Assembly: GCF_001500065.1 (NCBI RefSeq)
Contig: NZ_LQIN01000001.1
Coordinates: 124,001 to 188,000, forward strand
Source: Mycobacterium sp. IS-3022
GTDB taxonomy: Bacteria; Actinomycetota; Actinomycetes; Mycobacteriales; Mycobacteriaceae
Reading direction: 5' to 3'
Length of the DNA: 64,000 nt
Part shown: positions 50,279 through 60,108 of the stretch, in pieces
How positions within the stretch are numbered: position 1 is the first letter of the stretch
How the letters are laid out: each line of letters begins with the position of its first letter
Made by a program: the position numbers and the translations under genes
The notes under the pieces: generated by a model
Seen by the model: only the letters and a program-made list of their open reading frames with translations
Told to the model about the DNA's origin: nothing
Databases searched by the model: none

Positions 50279-50516
50279 TGTCCTGAGTCGTTACTTCGTC
50301 GTCAGTGAGAATTTGAGGTTCGCGCGTTCGGTGTGGTCCGTTTTCGGCTTCCTATGCTCGAGATTGCACACACGGCTGTGGTCGTTTTCTCAGATCAGCA
50401 CAACCCTGAATGCAATCTCGGCGCTAGGACCATCTCGCAGACCAGCACCACCCGGCCCCGTGCATGCGTACAGGCACCCCAAGTTCTGCTCCCGAACTAA
50501 TGACTCACGACACTAG
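50275..50516. mobile_element. 234-bp MITE-like element with 20-bp imperfect TIRs and CTAG target duplication
   Basis: Bases 50279-50512 are bounded by inverted ends TGTCSTGAGTCRTTASTTCG (50279-50298 and 50493-50512; 3 mismatches). Both sides carry CTAG (50275-50278, 50513-50516). An internal inverted repeat CGAGATTGCA/TGCAATCTCG (50359-50368, 50411-50420) would let the element fold. It encodes no protein. The flanking CTAGs supply the stops of spoIIM and of the DUF58 gene. A 4-bp YTAR-type target would suit an IS701-like transposase; that link is tentative. Confidence 0.75.
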
Positions 50517-51831
50517 AGCCGGCCGGTGGCTTTGAACGCCAGGTAGTGATCGGCCAACGCGGGTGCGAGCTCCTCAGGCGGGGCGTCGATGACGCCGACA
50601 CCGCGGCGCCGCAACCGCGATGCGATCGCCCGCCGCTCGTTGCGGGCGCGCTCGGCCGCTGCGGCGTCGTAGACCTGCGGCGCATCGGAGCGTCCGCCGG
50701 CGAGGACCTCGACCCGGGGGTCGGCGACCGCGGCGACGATCACCCCATGCTTTGCCGTCAGCTGTGACAGCACGGTCATCAGGCCTTCGTCGAGCGCGGA
50801 CGCGTTGAGGTCGGTGAGCAACACGACCAGCGCACGCCGGCGGACCCGGCGCAGAACCGCGGCGACCATTGCGCCGGCGTCGGATTCGATCAGCGCGGGT
50901 TCGATGGGGGCCATTGCGGCCACCAGTTGGGGGAGGAGTTCGGTGCGCGAGGCGTTGAATACCGCCGCCCTGGTGACGCGGTCGTGGGCGAGGAAGTCGA
51001 CGTGGTCACCGGCGCGGGACGCCAGCGCCGCGAGGAGCAGCGCGGCGTCCATCGACCAGTCCAACCGTGGCCATCCGGAGACGTCGTTCGCCGTGGGATC
51101 GACGCCGACGCGGCCGGCCGACGTGCGGCCCGTGTCGAGCACGATGACCACGCGTTGATCCCGTTCGGGGCGCCACGTGCGGACCACCACGTCCGCGCGA
51201 CGGGCGGAGGCGCGCCAGTCGATCGACCTGACGTCGTCGCCGATGACGTACTCGCGTAGTGAGTCGAACTCGGTGCCCCGGCCACGGATCAGCACCGGCG
51301 TATTACCTTCGAGTTCACGCAGTTTCGCCAGTCGCGACGGAAGGTGCTTGCGGGACAGGAACGGTGGCAGGACCCTGATCCGCCATGGCACCCGGTGCGA
51401 GCTCTGTCGTCCGGCCAGCCCCAGGGGTCCGGTCGCGCGCACGGTGACCAATGCCGAGTCCTGGTCGCCCCGGCGCACGGGCCGCAGTGTCGTGACGAGG
51501 CGGAGTTGTTGGCCGGCAGCCAGATTGACCGGGTGAAGACGGGGGTAGGCGCGGGCGCTCGGCGGCCAGGCGTCGCGGACGACCCCCTTGATGCGGCGCG
51601 GGCCGGCGTTGTCGACCAGCAGTACGGCTGCCACCTGCTGGCCCAACCGTGCGGCGGTGTCGCCGGACCGGCGCAAGCGTACGCGCCGGGTGTTGCCGGC
51701 CAGTGTGACGTCGACCGCGATGAGCACGAGCAATGCGATCAGCAGCACGACGAACGTGAGGGCCGGGCGCGGCGAGACCGCGATCGGCAGGACGCAGATT
51801 CCTGCGACCAATCCGGCACGTCCGGTGAGAA

Positions 51832-51835
<4 letters not shown>
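50513..51835 (-). CDS. DUF58 domain protein (vWA-like, Rv3693 type)
   Basis: 440 aa. Two N-terminal TM helices (AGICVLPIAVSPRPALTFVV and VLIALLVLIAVDVTL), then the DUF58 core GRGTEFDSLREYVIGDDVRS-IDWRASAR and a vWA-like fold (VVIVLDTGRTSA, VVLLTDLNA). GTG 51835 overlaps the moxR stop as GTGA. DUF58 proteins act with MoxR ATPases in envelope maturation or stress. The gene ends at the CTAG bordering the MITE-like insertion. Confidence 0.9.
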
Positions 51836-52793
<958 letters not shown>

Positions 52794-52797
<4 letters not shown>

Positions 52798-53963
52798 GAG
52801 CGTGCGACCTGCCTTTCGATGTTGTCGAGTTCGTTTGCGAGATTGACCAGTTCGGCGTCGTCGCGGGGTGGTGGGCCGAACAACGTGTAGGCCAACGACT
52901 GCGGTTGGACGCCACAGTGTGCCGAAATCGCTTGGATGACCGCGGCCGGGTCGGTGTTGGTTCCAAGGCCGAGGCGGGGCTGAATCCGCTGCAGCGCGGC
53001 AGTGCGCAACGCCGCGGCCGCGCTGTCGCAGGCCCGCCGCGAGCGGTACAGGCGGCCGCGTCCTTCCACGGTTTCGGAGGCGCGCACCACGACGGGGAGC
53101 CGTTCGGCCACGAGTGGGCCGATGCGCCGGCTCTTCCAGGCGGCCAGCAACACCACCACCGCGACGAGCTGCCACATGATCCACTTCACCTGCTCAGGAG
53201 CGAGGTCGAAAAGCGTTGCGCCACCCTCTGCTTCGCCCTCGGTGAATTGCGGTGCATACCAGATCATCCGCTGATGTGTGCCCGTGAGGTTCATGGCCAG
53301 CGCGGCGTTGCCCTCCTCGATCAACCCTCCGTTCGTCATGAATTCGGAGTTTCCGACGACCGTGACGTCCCGGCCGTCGGCGGTGTACCGGACCAGCGCG
53401 CCGTCGTAGCAGCGTGTCAGGCCCATGTCGTCGTCTGATGCGTCGTAGGAGTCACTCACTCCGAACTGCACCGCCCCGGCTCGGGTCGCCTCGCGCAGGT
53501 CGCAGTCCGGCCGCTCACCGCCTCCGAAGGTGGTTGCCCCGCTCAACTTGATCGCCGGCGCCAGTACTTCTCTGGTATGCGAGATCGGTTGTACGAGAAG
53601 ACGATCACCGGGCAGCGCGGCCAACCGGCGGAGCGCGGCACGGTCGACGAGGTGATAGGTCTGCACCACCACCAGCAGGGCATCGGGGCCGGCGGCCGCC
53701 TCGACCGCGGCCACATCGGGTGCCTCGACGACGTCGACGCCGTGCTCGCGCAGCAGCGTCGTCAGCGCCCGGGCGCCGTCCGGCGAAGTGGAGTCCGGAT
53801 CCATCCGTCCCCCTGGCCGGGGTGCGGTCAGATAGGCGCTGAGCGTCGCGAATGCGACGATGACGGCCAGCGCCAGCAGGGCCCAACGGGCACCGCGCCA
53901 TCGCTGCCCGATCGTCGGTTCCGTGGCGGTGCCTCGCCCGCCCGGGGTGGCTTCGACGGTCAA
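52794..53963 (-). CDS. DUF4350 membrane protein (Rv3691 type)
   Basis: 389 aa from TTG 53963, which overlaps the preceding TGA as TTGA and has GGAG 7 nt upstream; TTG 53978 is an alternative. TM1 WALLALAVIVAFATLSAYL, an exported DUF4350 domain (DSTSPDGARALTTLLREHGV), a second TM (WQLVAVVVLLAAW) and a cytosolic helical tail. It is part of the MoxR operon. Confidence 0.86.
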
Positions 53964-54613
53964 CGGATCTCCGCCCAACCGTCGGCTGCGGCGGGCGCGG
54001 GCGCAGCGGAGCCGGCCACCGGCGACCGTGACCTCAGGTGGTCGTCGAGGCCGGCGATCAGCGCGTAGGCGTCGTCGGTGCCCGGTCGCTCGCCGTAGGT
54101 GACATCGTTGAAAGCCGTTGCCGCCGCTGTCAGTTCATCGGTGAGATGCGGCAGCTGGCGACCCGCGTCACGCGCGAGTTCGGTGGCGGTGCGACCGGGG
54201 ACCGGATCCAGCAAACCGGTTTCCTCCAATTGGCGGGCGACGGCGCGGAGCCGGTGCCGGATCGCCGCCGCCCAGTCCCTCGCGGCGGCCGACCGTTCGG
54301 CGGCGGCCCGGTGCTGTGCAGCGGTCAGATCGTGGCCGCCGAACAAGGCCTCACCGCGGCCACGGCTGGTCCTCATCGAGCGTCGCGCGACCCGGACCGC
54401 CACCACCGCCGCCGCCGCGAGCAGTATCAGCAGCACCGTGACCGTCACCCAGCCCCCGGGCACCGATGCGCCCTGCACCGCGAATCGGTACAACAGGTCC
54501 TCGATCCAGTCGATCGCCTGCTCGGTGAGGGACCCCTTGGGGTAGATCGGCTTTGCGAGTTCGCGCTGCGCGGCCTCGTGCGCGGCATCGCGGTCGATGT
54601 CTATCGTCGGCAC
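53960..54613 (-). CDS. DUF4129 membrane protein (Rv3690 type)
   Basis: 217 aa, GTG start. One TM (VTVTVLLILLAAAAVVAVRV) is followed by a cytosolic DUF4129 domain (RDWAAAIRHRLRAVARQLEE, RTATELARDAGRQLP, AFNDVTYGERPGTDDAY). Found with DUF4350, MoxR and DUF58 in a conserved actinobacterial operon. Its stop overlaps the start of the DUF4350 gene. Confidence 0.87.
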   Translation of the reverse strand: MPTIDIDRDAAHEAAQRELAKPIYPKGSLTEQAIDWIEDLLYRFAVQGASVPGGWVTVTVLLILLAAAAVVAVRVARRSMRTSRGRGEALFGGHDLTAAQHRAAAERSAAARDWAAAIRHRLRAVARQLEETGLLDPVPGRTATELARDAGRQLPHLTDELTAAATAFNDVTYGERPGTDDAYALIAGLDDHLRSRSPVAGSAAPAPAAADGWAEIR

Positions 54614-54614
54614 G

Positions 54615-55790
54615 TCAGTTCTGGCGGGTCAGCCACAGATGATCGGTGGAGTCGGACGGGGCAGCGGGGCCATACCCAGCGCCGGTCTGCAGCACGAGAT
54701 CGAAGGCCTCTCTGCGGATCCGGCCGTCCGTGTACTGCAGCGCGACCACGCCCGCGCTGAACGGTGCGGTGATGATCTGACCGATCGCGCCGCCGACGGT
54801 CAACAGGATCAGCGCGAGCATCGCGGCAGCCGTCGTCGTCGCCGCCATCAGCACGATCTGCCCGCCGAGACTGAACGGGAAGGCAACAGCACCCGCGACG
54901 AGTTGGGCGACGATCACTGCCAGCAGCCGAATGCCCAACACCCGCCAGAAGTCTCGTTTGATCAATGCGAACGATCGTTGGACGGCGGCGACGATGCCGA
55001 GGCGCTCGAGCACGATGATGACCGGAGCGAAGGTCAGCATCGTGCCCAGGTACACCAGCGCCGCGATCAGCGCCAGTACCAATGGGATTCCGATGACCAC
55101 CGCGGCGGCGCCGCCTGCGGCGACAGCTATCCAGACGATGAGGCCGACGACTGCGGCGATCAGCAGCAGTGCGCCGATCATCTCGAGGACCGTGAACCCG
55201 ATCAGCGCCCACAGCCGGCCCCGAAGTCGTTGCCACGCTTCGCCGATCGTGATCCCGGAGCCGAAGACGGCCCTGCCGACGACGACGGTGAGCAACCCGC
55301 TGAGCAGGATCGACGACAGCCCGGTTGCCACCGATCCGGCCAGGCTCGACATCATGGAGCCGAGCAGCACGCCCGTCGACACCTCTTCTTCGCCGCTGAG
55401 TGCCAGCACCAGCTGACCGCCGAAGGCCAGCGGGCCGATGGACAGGATCAACGCGAGTATCTGCGTGATGACCACGACGATGGTGGTCAGGCCGAGCGTC
55501 GCTTTCGGGTTGGCCCGGATGTAGCCGACCGCGCCGTTGAAGATGTCGGACAGGCTCAGGGGCCGCAGTGGGATGACCCCCGGCTTCAGCGCGAACGGCC
55601 CGTATCCCGGGGGCGGCCCGTAGCCCGGCGGCGGCCCGTAACCCGGGGGCGGCCCGTATCCCGGGGGCGGCCCGAAACCCGGAGGTGAGTAGCCCGGCGG
55701 CGCCGCGTAGCCCGGCGGTGGATAGCCGGGTGGTGGCCCGTACCCCGGCGGCGGACCTGCGGTACCGGACCCGCCGGCGTGGGTGCTCAT
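54615..55790 (-). CDS. Polytopic membrane protein with PPGYG-repeat N-terminus (Rv3689 type)
   Basis: 391 aa. Residues ~12-60 are Pro/Gly/Tyr repeats (GPPPGYGPPPGYG), then RPLSLSDIFNGAVGYIRANP and six or so TM helices resembling the glycerophosphodiesterase membrane domain family. ATG 55790 chosen; 55799 is possible. It leads the minus-strand operon that continues into DUF4129, DUF4350, MoxR and DUF58. The repeat tail is cytosolic and may mediate protein contacts. Confidence 0.82.
   Translation of the reverse strand: MSTHAGGSGTAGPPPGYGPPPGYPPPGYAAPPGYSPPGFGPPPGYGPPPGYGPPPGYGPPPGYGPFALKPGVIPLRPLSLSDIFNGAVGYIRANPKATLGLTTIVVVITQILALILSIGPLAFGGQLVLALSGEEEVSTGVLLGSMMSSLAGSVATGLSSILLSGLLTVVVGRAVFGSGITIGEAWQRLRGRLWALIGFTVLEMIGALLLIAAVVGLIVWIAVAAGGAAAVVIGIPLVLALIAALVYLGTMLTFAPVIIVLERLGIVAAVQRSFALIKRDFWRVLGIRLLAVIVAQLVAGAVAFPFSLGGQIVLMAATTTAAAMLALILLTVGGAIGQIITAPFSAGVVALQYTDGRIRREAFDLVLQTGAGYGPAAPSDSTDHLWLTRQN
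55599..55688 (-). repeat. 18-bp tandem repeat encoding GPPPGY-type units
   Basis: Five consecutive 18-nt units (from 55599, 55617, 55635, 55653, 55671) code for six-residue PPPGYG-like repeats in the Rv3689-type protein; the first four differ at one or two bases and the fifth more. The period keeps frame, so copy number can vary without breaking the gene. Confidence 0.8.
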
Positions 55791-55872
55791 GGCCACCATC
55801 CTGTCGAGGGCGATGCGAATTGACAACGTCGTCGCGCGGCCGTGCCGGACTTCGGCGGCGTAGTTTTGGCTC

Positions 55873-56337
55873 ATGGCGGAACTCAAGGACCGGTTGCGGG
55901 CCGACCTGACGACGGCGATGAAGTCCCAAGACAAGCTGCGCACCGCGACGTTGCGGATGCTGCTCGCCGCGATCCGCACCGAGGAGGTCTCCGGCAAACA
56001 ATCGCGCGAACTGACCGACGCCGAGGTGCTCAAGGTCCTAGCCAAGGAGTCCAAGAAGCGCGGTGAGTCCGCGGAGATCTACACCCAGAACGGCCGCGGT
56101 GAGCTGGCCGCCAACGAGCACGCCGAGGCCCGCGTCATCGACGAGTACCTGCCGACGCCGCTGACCGAAGCCGAGCTGGCCGACGTCGCCGACACCGCGA
56201 TCGCACAGGTTGCCGAGCAGATCGGCGAGCGGCCGGGAACCAAGCAGATGGGCCTGGTGATGAAGGCCGCCACGGCGATCGCGGCTGGCAAGGCCGACGG
56301 CGCGCGGCTCTCGGCGGCAGTGAAGGCCAGACTGTAG
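55873..56337 (+). CDS. GatB/YqeY domain protein (Rv3688c type)
   Basis: 154 aa. KDRLRADLTTAMKSQDKLRTA, then LRMLLAAIRTEEV and YLPTPLTEAELADVA are YqeY marks; the C-terminus GLVMKAATAIAAGKADGARL is the GatB-tail-like helix bundle. It resembles the tRNA-binding tail of amidotransferase subunit B, with an uncertain cellular role. TAGTTT ends 5 nt before the ATG, so the message may be leaderless. Confidence 0.93.
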   Translation: MAELKDRLRADLTTAMKSQDKLRTATLRMLLAAIRTEEVSGKQSRELTDAEVLKVLAKESKKRGESAEIYTQNGRGELAANEHAEARVIDEYLPTPLTEAELADVADTAIAQVAEQIGERPGTKQMGLVMKAATAIAAGKADGARLSAAVKARL

Positions 56338-56356
56338 CGACAGCGGGTCGCCAGCC

Positions 56357-56382
56357 GTTTTCCTGGGTTGGGGCCCGGGTAC
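56357..56382 (+). promoter_or_regulatory. SigF-like promoter of the F420 oxidoreductase gene
   Basis: GTTT (56357-56360), 16-nt spacer, GGGTAC (56377-56382). The expected start point is only a few nt before ATG 56392, so the message is leaderless or nearly so. Confidence 0.6.
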
Positions 56383-56391
56383 TCCCGACCC

Positions 56392-57378
56392 ATGACGCGG
56401 TTCGGCTACACCTTGATGACAGAGCAGAGCGGGCCAAAAGAGCTTGTCCATTACGCGGTTTCGGCGGAACGCGAGGGTTTCGACTTCGAAGTGTCCTCCG
56501 ACCACTACTTCCCGTGGTTGTCGTCGCAGGGGCACGCGCCGTATGCCTGGTCGGTGCTGGGTGCCGTCGCGCACGCGACTGAGCGGGTCGAGCTGTTCAC
56601 CTACGTCACCTGTCCCACGATGCGCTACCACCCCGCAGTCGTCGCGCAGAAGGCGGCCACCTTGCAGCTCCTCGCCGACGGCCGGTTCACCCTGGGACTG
56701 GGCAGCGGCGAGAACCTCAACGAACACGTCGTCGGGAAGCGCTGGCCCACGGTGGCCCGGCGCCAGGACATGCTGCGCGAAGCGATCCAGATCATCCGGG
56801 AGTTGTTCACCGGCGAGCTCGTCGACTGGAAGGGCGAGTATTTCGAGGTCGACTCCGCCCGGTTGTGGGACCTCCCGCAGACGCCGGTCGCCATCGCCAC
56901 CGCCGTCTCCGGTGAGCGGTCGGTCGAGACGTTCGCGCCGCTGTCGGACCACCTGATTGCCACCGAGCCGAACAAGGATCTCGTCGACGCCTGGCACGAG
57001 GCAAGGCGCGCGACCGGACTCCCGGGCGACGCACGCGTCGTCGGGCAGATTCCCGTTTCGTGGGACCCCGACAAGGACACTGCCGTGCAGCGCGCGCACG
57101 ACCAGTTTCGGTGGTTCGCCGGCGGCTGGCACGTCAACTCCGACCTGCCGACGACCGCCGGCTTCCATGGCGCGACGCAGTTCGTGCGGCCCGAGGATGT
57201 CGCCGAATCCATCCCGTGCGGACCCGACCTCGACGCGATCGTCGAAGCGATCAGCAAGTACTGGGAAGCCGGCTTCACCGATATCGCGCTCGTCCAGATC
57301 GGCGACGAGGGCCAGGAACAGTTCCTCAAGGAGGCGGCCGCGCCGCTGCTCGACAAGTTGCGCACCGCTTCGGGCTAG
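56392..57378 (+). CDS. LLM-class F420-dependent oxidoreductase (G6PDH-like family)
   Basis: 328 aa, luciferase-like TIM barrel. SSDHYFPWLSSQGHAPYAWS (barrel start with the conserved His), ERVELFTYVTCPTMRYHPA, FTLGLGSGENLNEHV and RQDMLREAIQIIREL match FGD-like F420 enzymes. The substrate is not known; homologues oxidise sugars or hydroxy acids with F420. The gene starts a run of SigF-type promoters. Confidence 0.9.
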   Translation: MTRFGYTLMTEQSGPKELVHYAVSAEREGFDFEVSSDHYFPWLSSQGHAPYAWSVLGAVAHATERVELFTYVTCPTMRYHPAVVAQKAATLQLLADGRFTLGLGSGENLNEHVVGKRWPTVARRQDMLREAIQIIRELFTGELVDWKGEYFEVDSARLWDLPQTPVAIATAVSGERSVETFAPLSDHLIATEPNKDLVDAWHEARRATGLPGDARVVGQIPVSWDPDKDTAVQRAHDQFRWFAGGWHVNSDLPTTAGFHGATQFVRPEDVAESIPCGPDLDAIVEAISKYWEAGFTDIALVQIGDEGQEQFLKEAAAPLLDKLRTASG

Positions 57379-57497
57379 ACCGCTGGTCGATCCGTGTAGC
57401 GGCTGAATCTTGCGTCAGCGGTTGTGATACCGCGGGGCGAACGGCCCAAGCTGCAAAATCGAGCGCTGAGGCCCGCCGATGAAACGCTGCAAATCCC

Positions 57498-57522
57498 GTT
57501 TGGCGGCCGCACCCCCGGGTAT
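57498..57522 (+). promoter_or_regulatory. SigF-type promoter of Mn-catalase gene
   Basis: GTTT (57498-57501), 15-nt spacer, GGGTAT (57517-57522): a full match to the mycobacterial SigF/SigB-type consensus, ~40 nt before the catalase ATG. Confidence 0.75.
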
Positions 57523-57561
57523 CCCGCGCCGACCTGCCAACCACACAGCCCGGGAGGCTCA

Positions 57562-58455
57562 ATGTTCATTCACAACAAAGATCTTCAGTTCGAGGTTCGC
57601 GTCGAGCGGCCGGACCCCCGGTTCGCCAGCCTGCTGCAGGAGCAGTTCGGCGGCGCCAACGGTGAGCTGAAGGCCGCCATGCAGTACTTCACTCAGGCGT
57701 TCGTGCTGCGCCAGAAGAATCCGAAGATGTACGACCTGTTCATGGACATCGCCACCGAGGAGTTCAGCCACCTCGAGATGGTCGGTTCGATGATCACCAT
57801 GCTGCTCGACGGCCTCAACGATGATCTGAAGATGGCCAACGAACGGTGCGACTGGATGCCCGCGATCGCCAGCAAGGACGGGCGCGATGACATCATTCAC
57901 AGCGTCGCGGTCAACCCGCTCTACTTCGCGCTGAGCGGCGGCGGGCCGGACGTCAAGGATTCCGCGGGGGTGCCGTGGCAGGGAACGTTCGTCAACGCCA
58001 ACGGCGATCCGACCGTCGACCTGCGCAGCAACCTGGCCGCGGAGTCGCGCGCCAAGATCGTCTACGAGTACCTCAAGCAGTTCACCGACGACCCCGGTGT
58101 GCAGGACACCCTGACGTTCCTGATGACCAGGGAGGTGGCGCACTTCCAGCAGTTCACCGCCGCGCTCAACGAGCTACCGGTGAACTTCCCGCCCGGCCAA
58201 CTGCCCGGCGACGATCGGTTCCAGAACGTGGCCTTCAACATGTCCAACGGGCAGGGCTCGGTGCGGGGCCCGTGGAATGAGGGCCAGGGACCGTGGCCCG
58301 AGGGCATGGAGTGGGAGTACGTCGAGAAGCCCAACCAACAGTGGCTGGGCACCAAGAAGCGGGAGAACAAGGGCGCCGAGCGGTGTCCGGAGGGCCAGCC
58401 CGCGGTGCAGAGTGAAAAGCCGTTCACCCACGAACAGCACACAGCGACAAGCTGA
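57562..58455 (+). CDS. Manganese-containing catalase
   Basis: 297 aa with the ferritin-like dimanganese site: E35 (GANGELKAAMQYF), E67 and H70 (IATEEFSHLEM), then Glu in NLAAESRAKIVYEYL and His in TREVAHFQQF. It disproportionates H2O2 without heme. ATG 57562 has GGGAGG upstream. It is under a SigF-type promoter, so probably used in stationary phase or stress, and it is the only intact catalase in the window because the heme catalase is frameshifted. Confidence 0.94.
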   Translation: MFIHNKDLQFEVRVERPDPRFASLLQEQFGGANGELKAAMQYFTQAFVLRQKNPKMYDLFMDIATEEFSHLEMVGSMITMLLDGLNDDLKMANERCDWMPAIASKDGRDDIIHSVAVNPLYFALSGGGPDVKDSAGVPWQGTFVNANGDPTVDLRSNLAAESRAKIVYEYLKQFTDDPGVQDTLTFLMTREVAHFQQFTAALNELPVNFPPGQLPGDDRFQNVAFNMSNGQGSVRGPWNEGQGPWPEGMEWEYVEKPNQQWLGTKKRENKGAERCPEGQPAVQSEKPFTHEQHTATS

Positions 58456-58471
58456 TTCGCCGCCGATGCGG

Positions 58472-59050
58472 TCAGTGCTGCTGCGGATCCGGCGGATTGT
58501 CGGCTTCGCGGCCACTGGCCGCATCGCGCACGTGGTCCATCACCGCGGCCCCCAACCCCATCGTCTTCTGCACCACTGAGCTACCCGGGGTGTCGGGATG
58601 CGGTCGGGTCGGGGCGATCTTCTTGGCCGCCTCCAGCTTCTCACCGATCTTCTCGCGCTCCTCGCGACTGACCGCCGCCTCGAACGCCGGCCATACGACG
58701 TCCTGTTCGTAGAGGATGTGCTCACGGCCGACCTTGACGAATTCCGCGAGTGCATCGTGGTATTCGGGGTCACCTGGCTCGTTGTCCTCGAGGGTCTGAA
58801 GCAAGTGCTTGCCGGCCTGCTCCTGGGCGATGGCTTCGTCGACGAGCCCGTCGCCAATCGCATCACGCACCGCGGGCCAGAAGAACTGTTCCTCGATCGC
58901 CTCGTGCTGAGACTCGGCGATGATCAAGTTGGTCACCATGGTGCGCAGACCGCTCATCTCGGCGCCGGTTCCCGACGGCGCACCGTCGAGGACCTCGAGC
59001 ATGCCCAGCACGCTCTTGTGGTCGTCACGAAGAAATGTCAGGGCGTCCAT
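58472..59050 (-). CDS. Hemerythrin HHE-domain protein
   Basis: 192 aa. Diiron-site helices: FLRDDHKSVLGMLEVL (His11), IAESQHEAIEEQFFWPAV, GKHLLQTLEDNEP and GREHILYEQDVVWPAF. ATG 59050 is favoured as GGAAGG lies 8 nt upstream; ATG 59056 adds two residues. Hemerythrin-like proteins of mycobacteria are linked to SigF and to peroxide or nitric-oxide responses. It converges on the Mn-catalase gene (16-nt gap). Confidence 0.9.
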   Translation of the reverse strand: MDALTFLRDDHKSVLGMLEVLDGAPSGTGAEMSGLRTMVTNLIIAESQHEAIEEQFFWPAVRDAIGDGLVDEAIAQEQAGKHLLQTLEDNEPGDPEYHDALAEFVKVGREHILYEQDVVWPAFEAAVSREEREKIGEKLEAAKKIAPTRPHPDTPGSSVVQKTMGLGAAVMDHVRDAASGREADNPPDPQQH

Positions 59051-59083
59051 GTGCATGGCCTTCCGGGTCGCAGTGCGCTGCAC

Positions 59084-59108
59084 ATACCCCGGGGATCGAG
59101 GTTGAAAC
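59084..59108 (-). promoter_or_regulatory. SigF-type promoter of hemerythrin gene
   Basis: On the minus strand GTTT (59105-59108), 15-nt spacer, GGGTAT (59084-59089), a full consensus match. Confidence 0.75.
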
Positions 59109-59125
59109 GCGGAGCCGGCGGGTAG
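59100..59125 (+). promoter_or_regulatory. SigF-like promoter of the 53-aa protein gene, overlapping the divergent one
   Basis: GGTT (59100-59103), 16-nt spacer, GGGTAG (59120-59125). Its -35 overlaps the -35 of the hemerythrin promoter on the other strand, so polymerases cannot occupy both at once. Confidence 0.6.
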
Positions 59126-59150
59126 CTCATCGAAGGACGAAAGGACCGAT

Positions 59151-59312
59151 ATGCCGACAGGAAAAGGCATCTACGACGACGACGACGCCGACGAGCGGGA
59201 CAAGCGCAAGGAGCAACGCACCGGACCGAAAGACGAGGGCGGCGAGGGTGGCATGGCTACCCGGGAGAAGGCGCCCGACGTCGCGGAGTCCGGCGGGGAG
59301 CCGACGGCCTGA
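59151..59312 (+). CDS. Small hydrophilic protein (53 aa), probably SigF-dependent
   Basis: ATG 59151 with AGGA 7 nt upstream opens a 53-codon frame, MPTGKGIYDDDDADERDKRK..., ending TGA at 59310-59312. It is extremely charged (Asp/Glu/Lys/Arg/Gly), has no hydrophobic core and is probably disordered. The SigF-like -10 lies ~25 nt before the start. Such small hydrophilic stress proteins are common in SigF-type regulons, but I do not recognise a family. Confidence 0.65.
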   Translation: MPTGKGIYDDDDADERDKRKEQRTGPKDEGGEGGMATREKAPDVAESGGEPTA

Positions 59313-59984
59313 TCATTCGGCGTCTCGGCCCTGCCTGCTGCGCTTGTAGGCCGCGCGTCGGAAGTCGCCGAGCCAGCGCGGCGCCAGTTCCACCTCGGGG
59401 TCGCTGTGCAGGGCCGGGTCGAACGCGATGTCGTCGCAGCTGGGGTCGACGTGGCGAAGCGTGAGCCGGGCCAACGGCCGAAAGCCTCCGGTGCCCGACG
59501 CCTGGTCGACTGTGAACGTGATTCCGGTTGACGTGATCTGTTTCTCGACGGCACTCAACGACAGCCCCGGTGCATCGATGCGAGTTGCCAGGCGGGCCCG
59601 CACCCACCACAGGCCGTCGTGGTAGCGCAGCGGCATCAGGCTGGAGAACGTCGCGCCGGACCACGAAACCGCCGGTGCGAGCCCGATGCGAGTCCCGGCG
59701 AGCGTCGACGCGAGCAGAACGTCCCACGGGCTGCAGGAGCGGAGGTCTGGTGGTGGCGGTATCCGCCACGCCAGCCCGGCGATGTCGGGGGTCGCGCCGG
59801 GCAGGCCAACCCCTTTGGACACCCGCGCGACGACGTCACAGGAGTTCATCGGTAGCCCCTCACCCTCCGGGGCGACACGTTCGAGGATGCCCTCGGCCAT
59901 CACACCCGACGGGTGAAAAAGCCGACGGTGACGAAGGGCGGCGCCGAAGCGGACGGGCAACGCGGCGATATCGGAGGCTTGCAC
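59313..59984 (-). CDS. Conserved-looking protein of unknown function
   Basis: 223 aa, GTG start 9 nt after a SigF-like -10, so possibly leaderless. Notable segments: LFHPSGVMAEGILERVAPEG, VVARVSKGVGLPGATPDIAG and LTLRHVDPSCDDIAFDPAL. The layout HPxGV...ARVSKG...PD(I/L)AGLAWR vaguely recalls the barrel of catalase-like proteins, without the heme ligand Tyr. No signal peptide or membrane segment. I cannot assign a function; the context points to stress. Confidence 0.7.
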   Translation of the reverse strand: MQASDIAALPVRFGAALRHRRLFHPSGVMAEGILERVAPEGEGLPMNSCDVVARVSKGVGLPGATPDIAGLAWRIPPPPDLRSCSPWDVLLASTLAGTRIGLAPAVSWSGATFSSLMPLRYHDGLWWVRARLATRIDAPGLSLSAVEKQITSTGITFTVDQASGTGGFRPLARLTLRHVDPSCDDIAFDPALHSDPEVELAPRWLGDFRRAAYKRSRQGRDAE

Positions 59985-59993
59985 GGTGGTCGG

Positions 59994-60019
59994 ATGCCCG
60001 CACGGTGGCCCGGCAAAAC
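59994..60019 (-). promoter_or_regulatory. SigF-like promoter of the 223-aa protein gene
   Basis: Minus strand: GTTT (60016-60019), 16-nt spacer, GGGCAT (59994-59999), one mismatch to GGGTAT. Confidence 0.5.
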
Positions 60020-60029
60020 GGTGGCCGAC

Positions 60030-60055
60030 GTTTCAACCAGCGGGGGACCGGGCAT
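60030..60055 (+). promoter_or_regulatory. SigF-like promoter of the methyltransferase-CDGSH operon
   Basis: GTTT (60030-60033), 16-nt spacer, GGGCAT (60050-60055). It is divergent from the previous site with an identical variant -10. Confidence 0.5.
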
Positions 60056-60108
60056 TAACACCGGCAGTGCTGCATCGCAGCAGCAGCTGACCCTGTCGAA
60101 AGGCCGAT

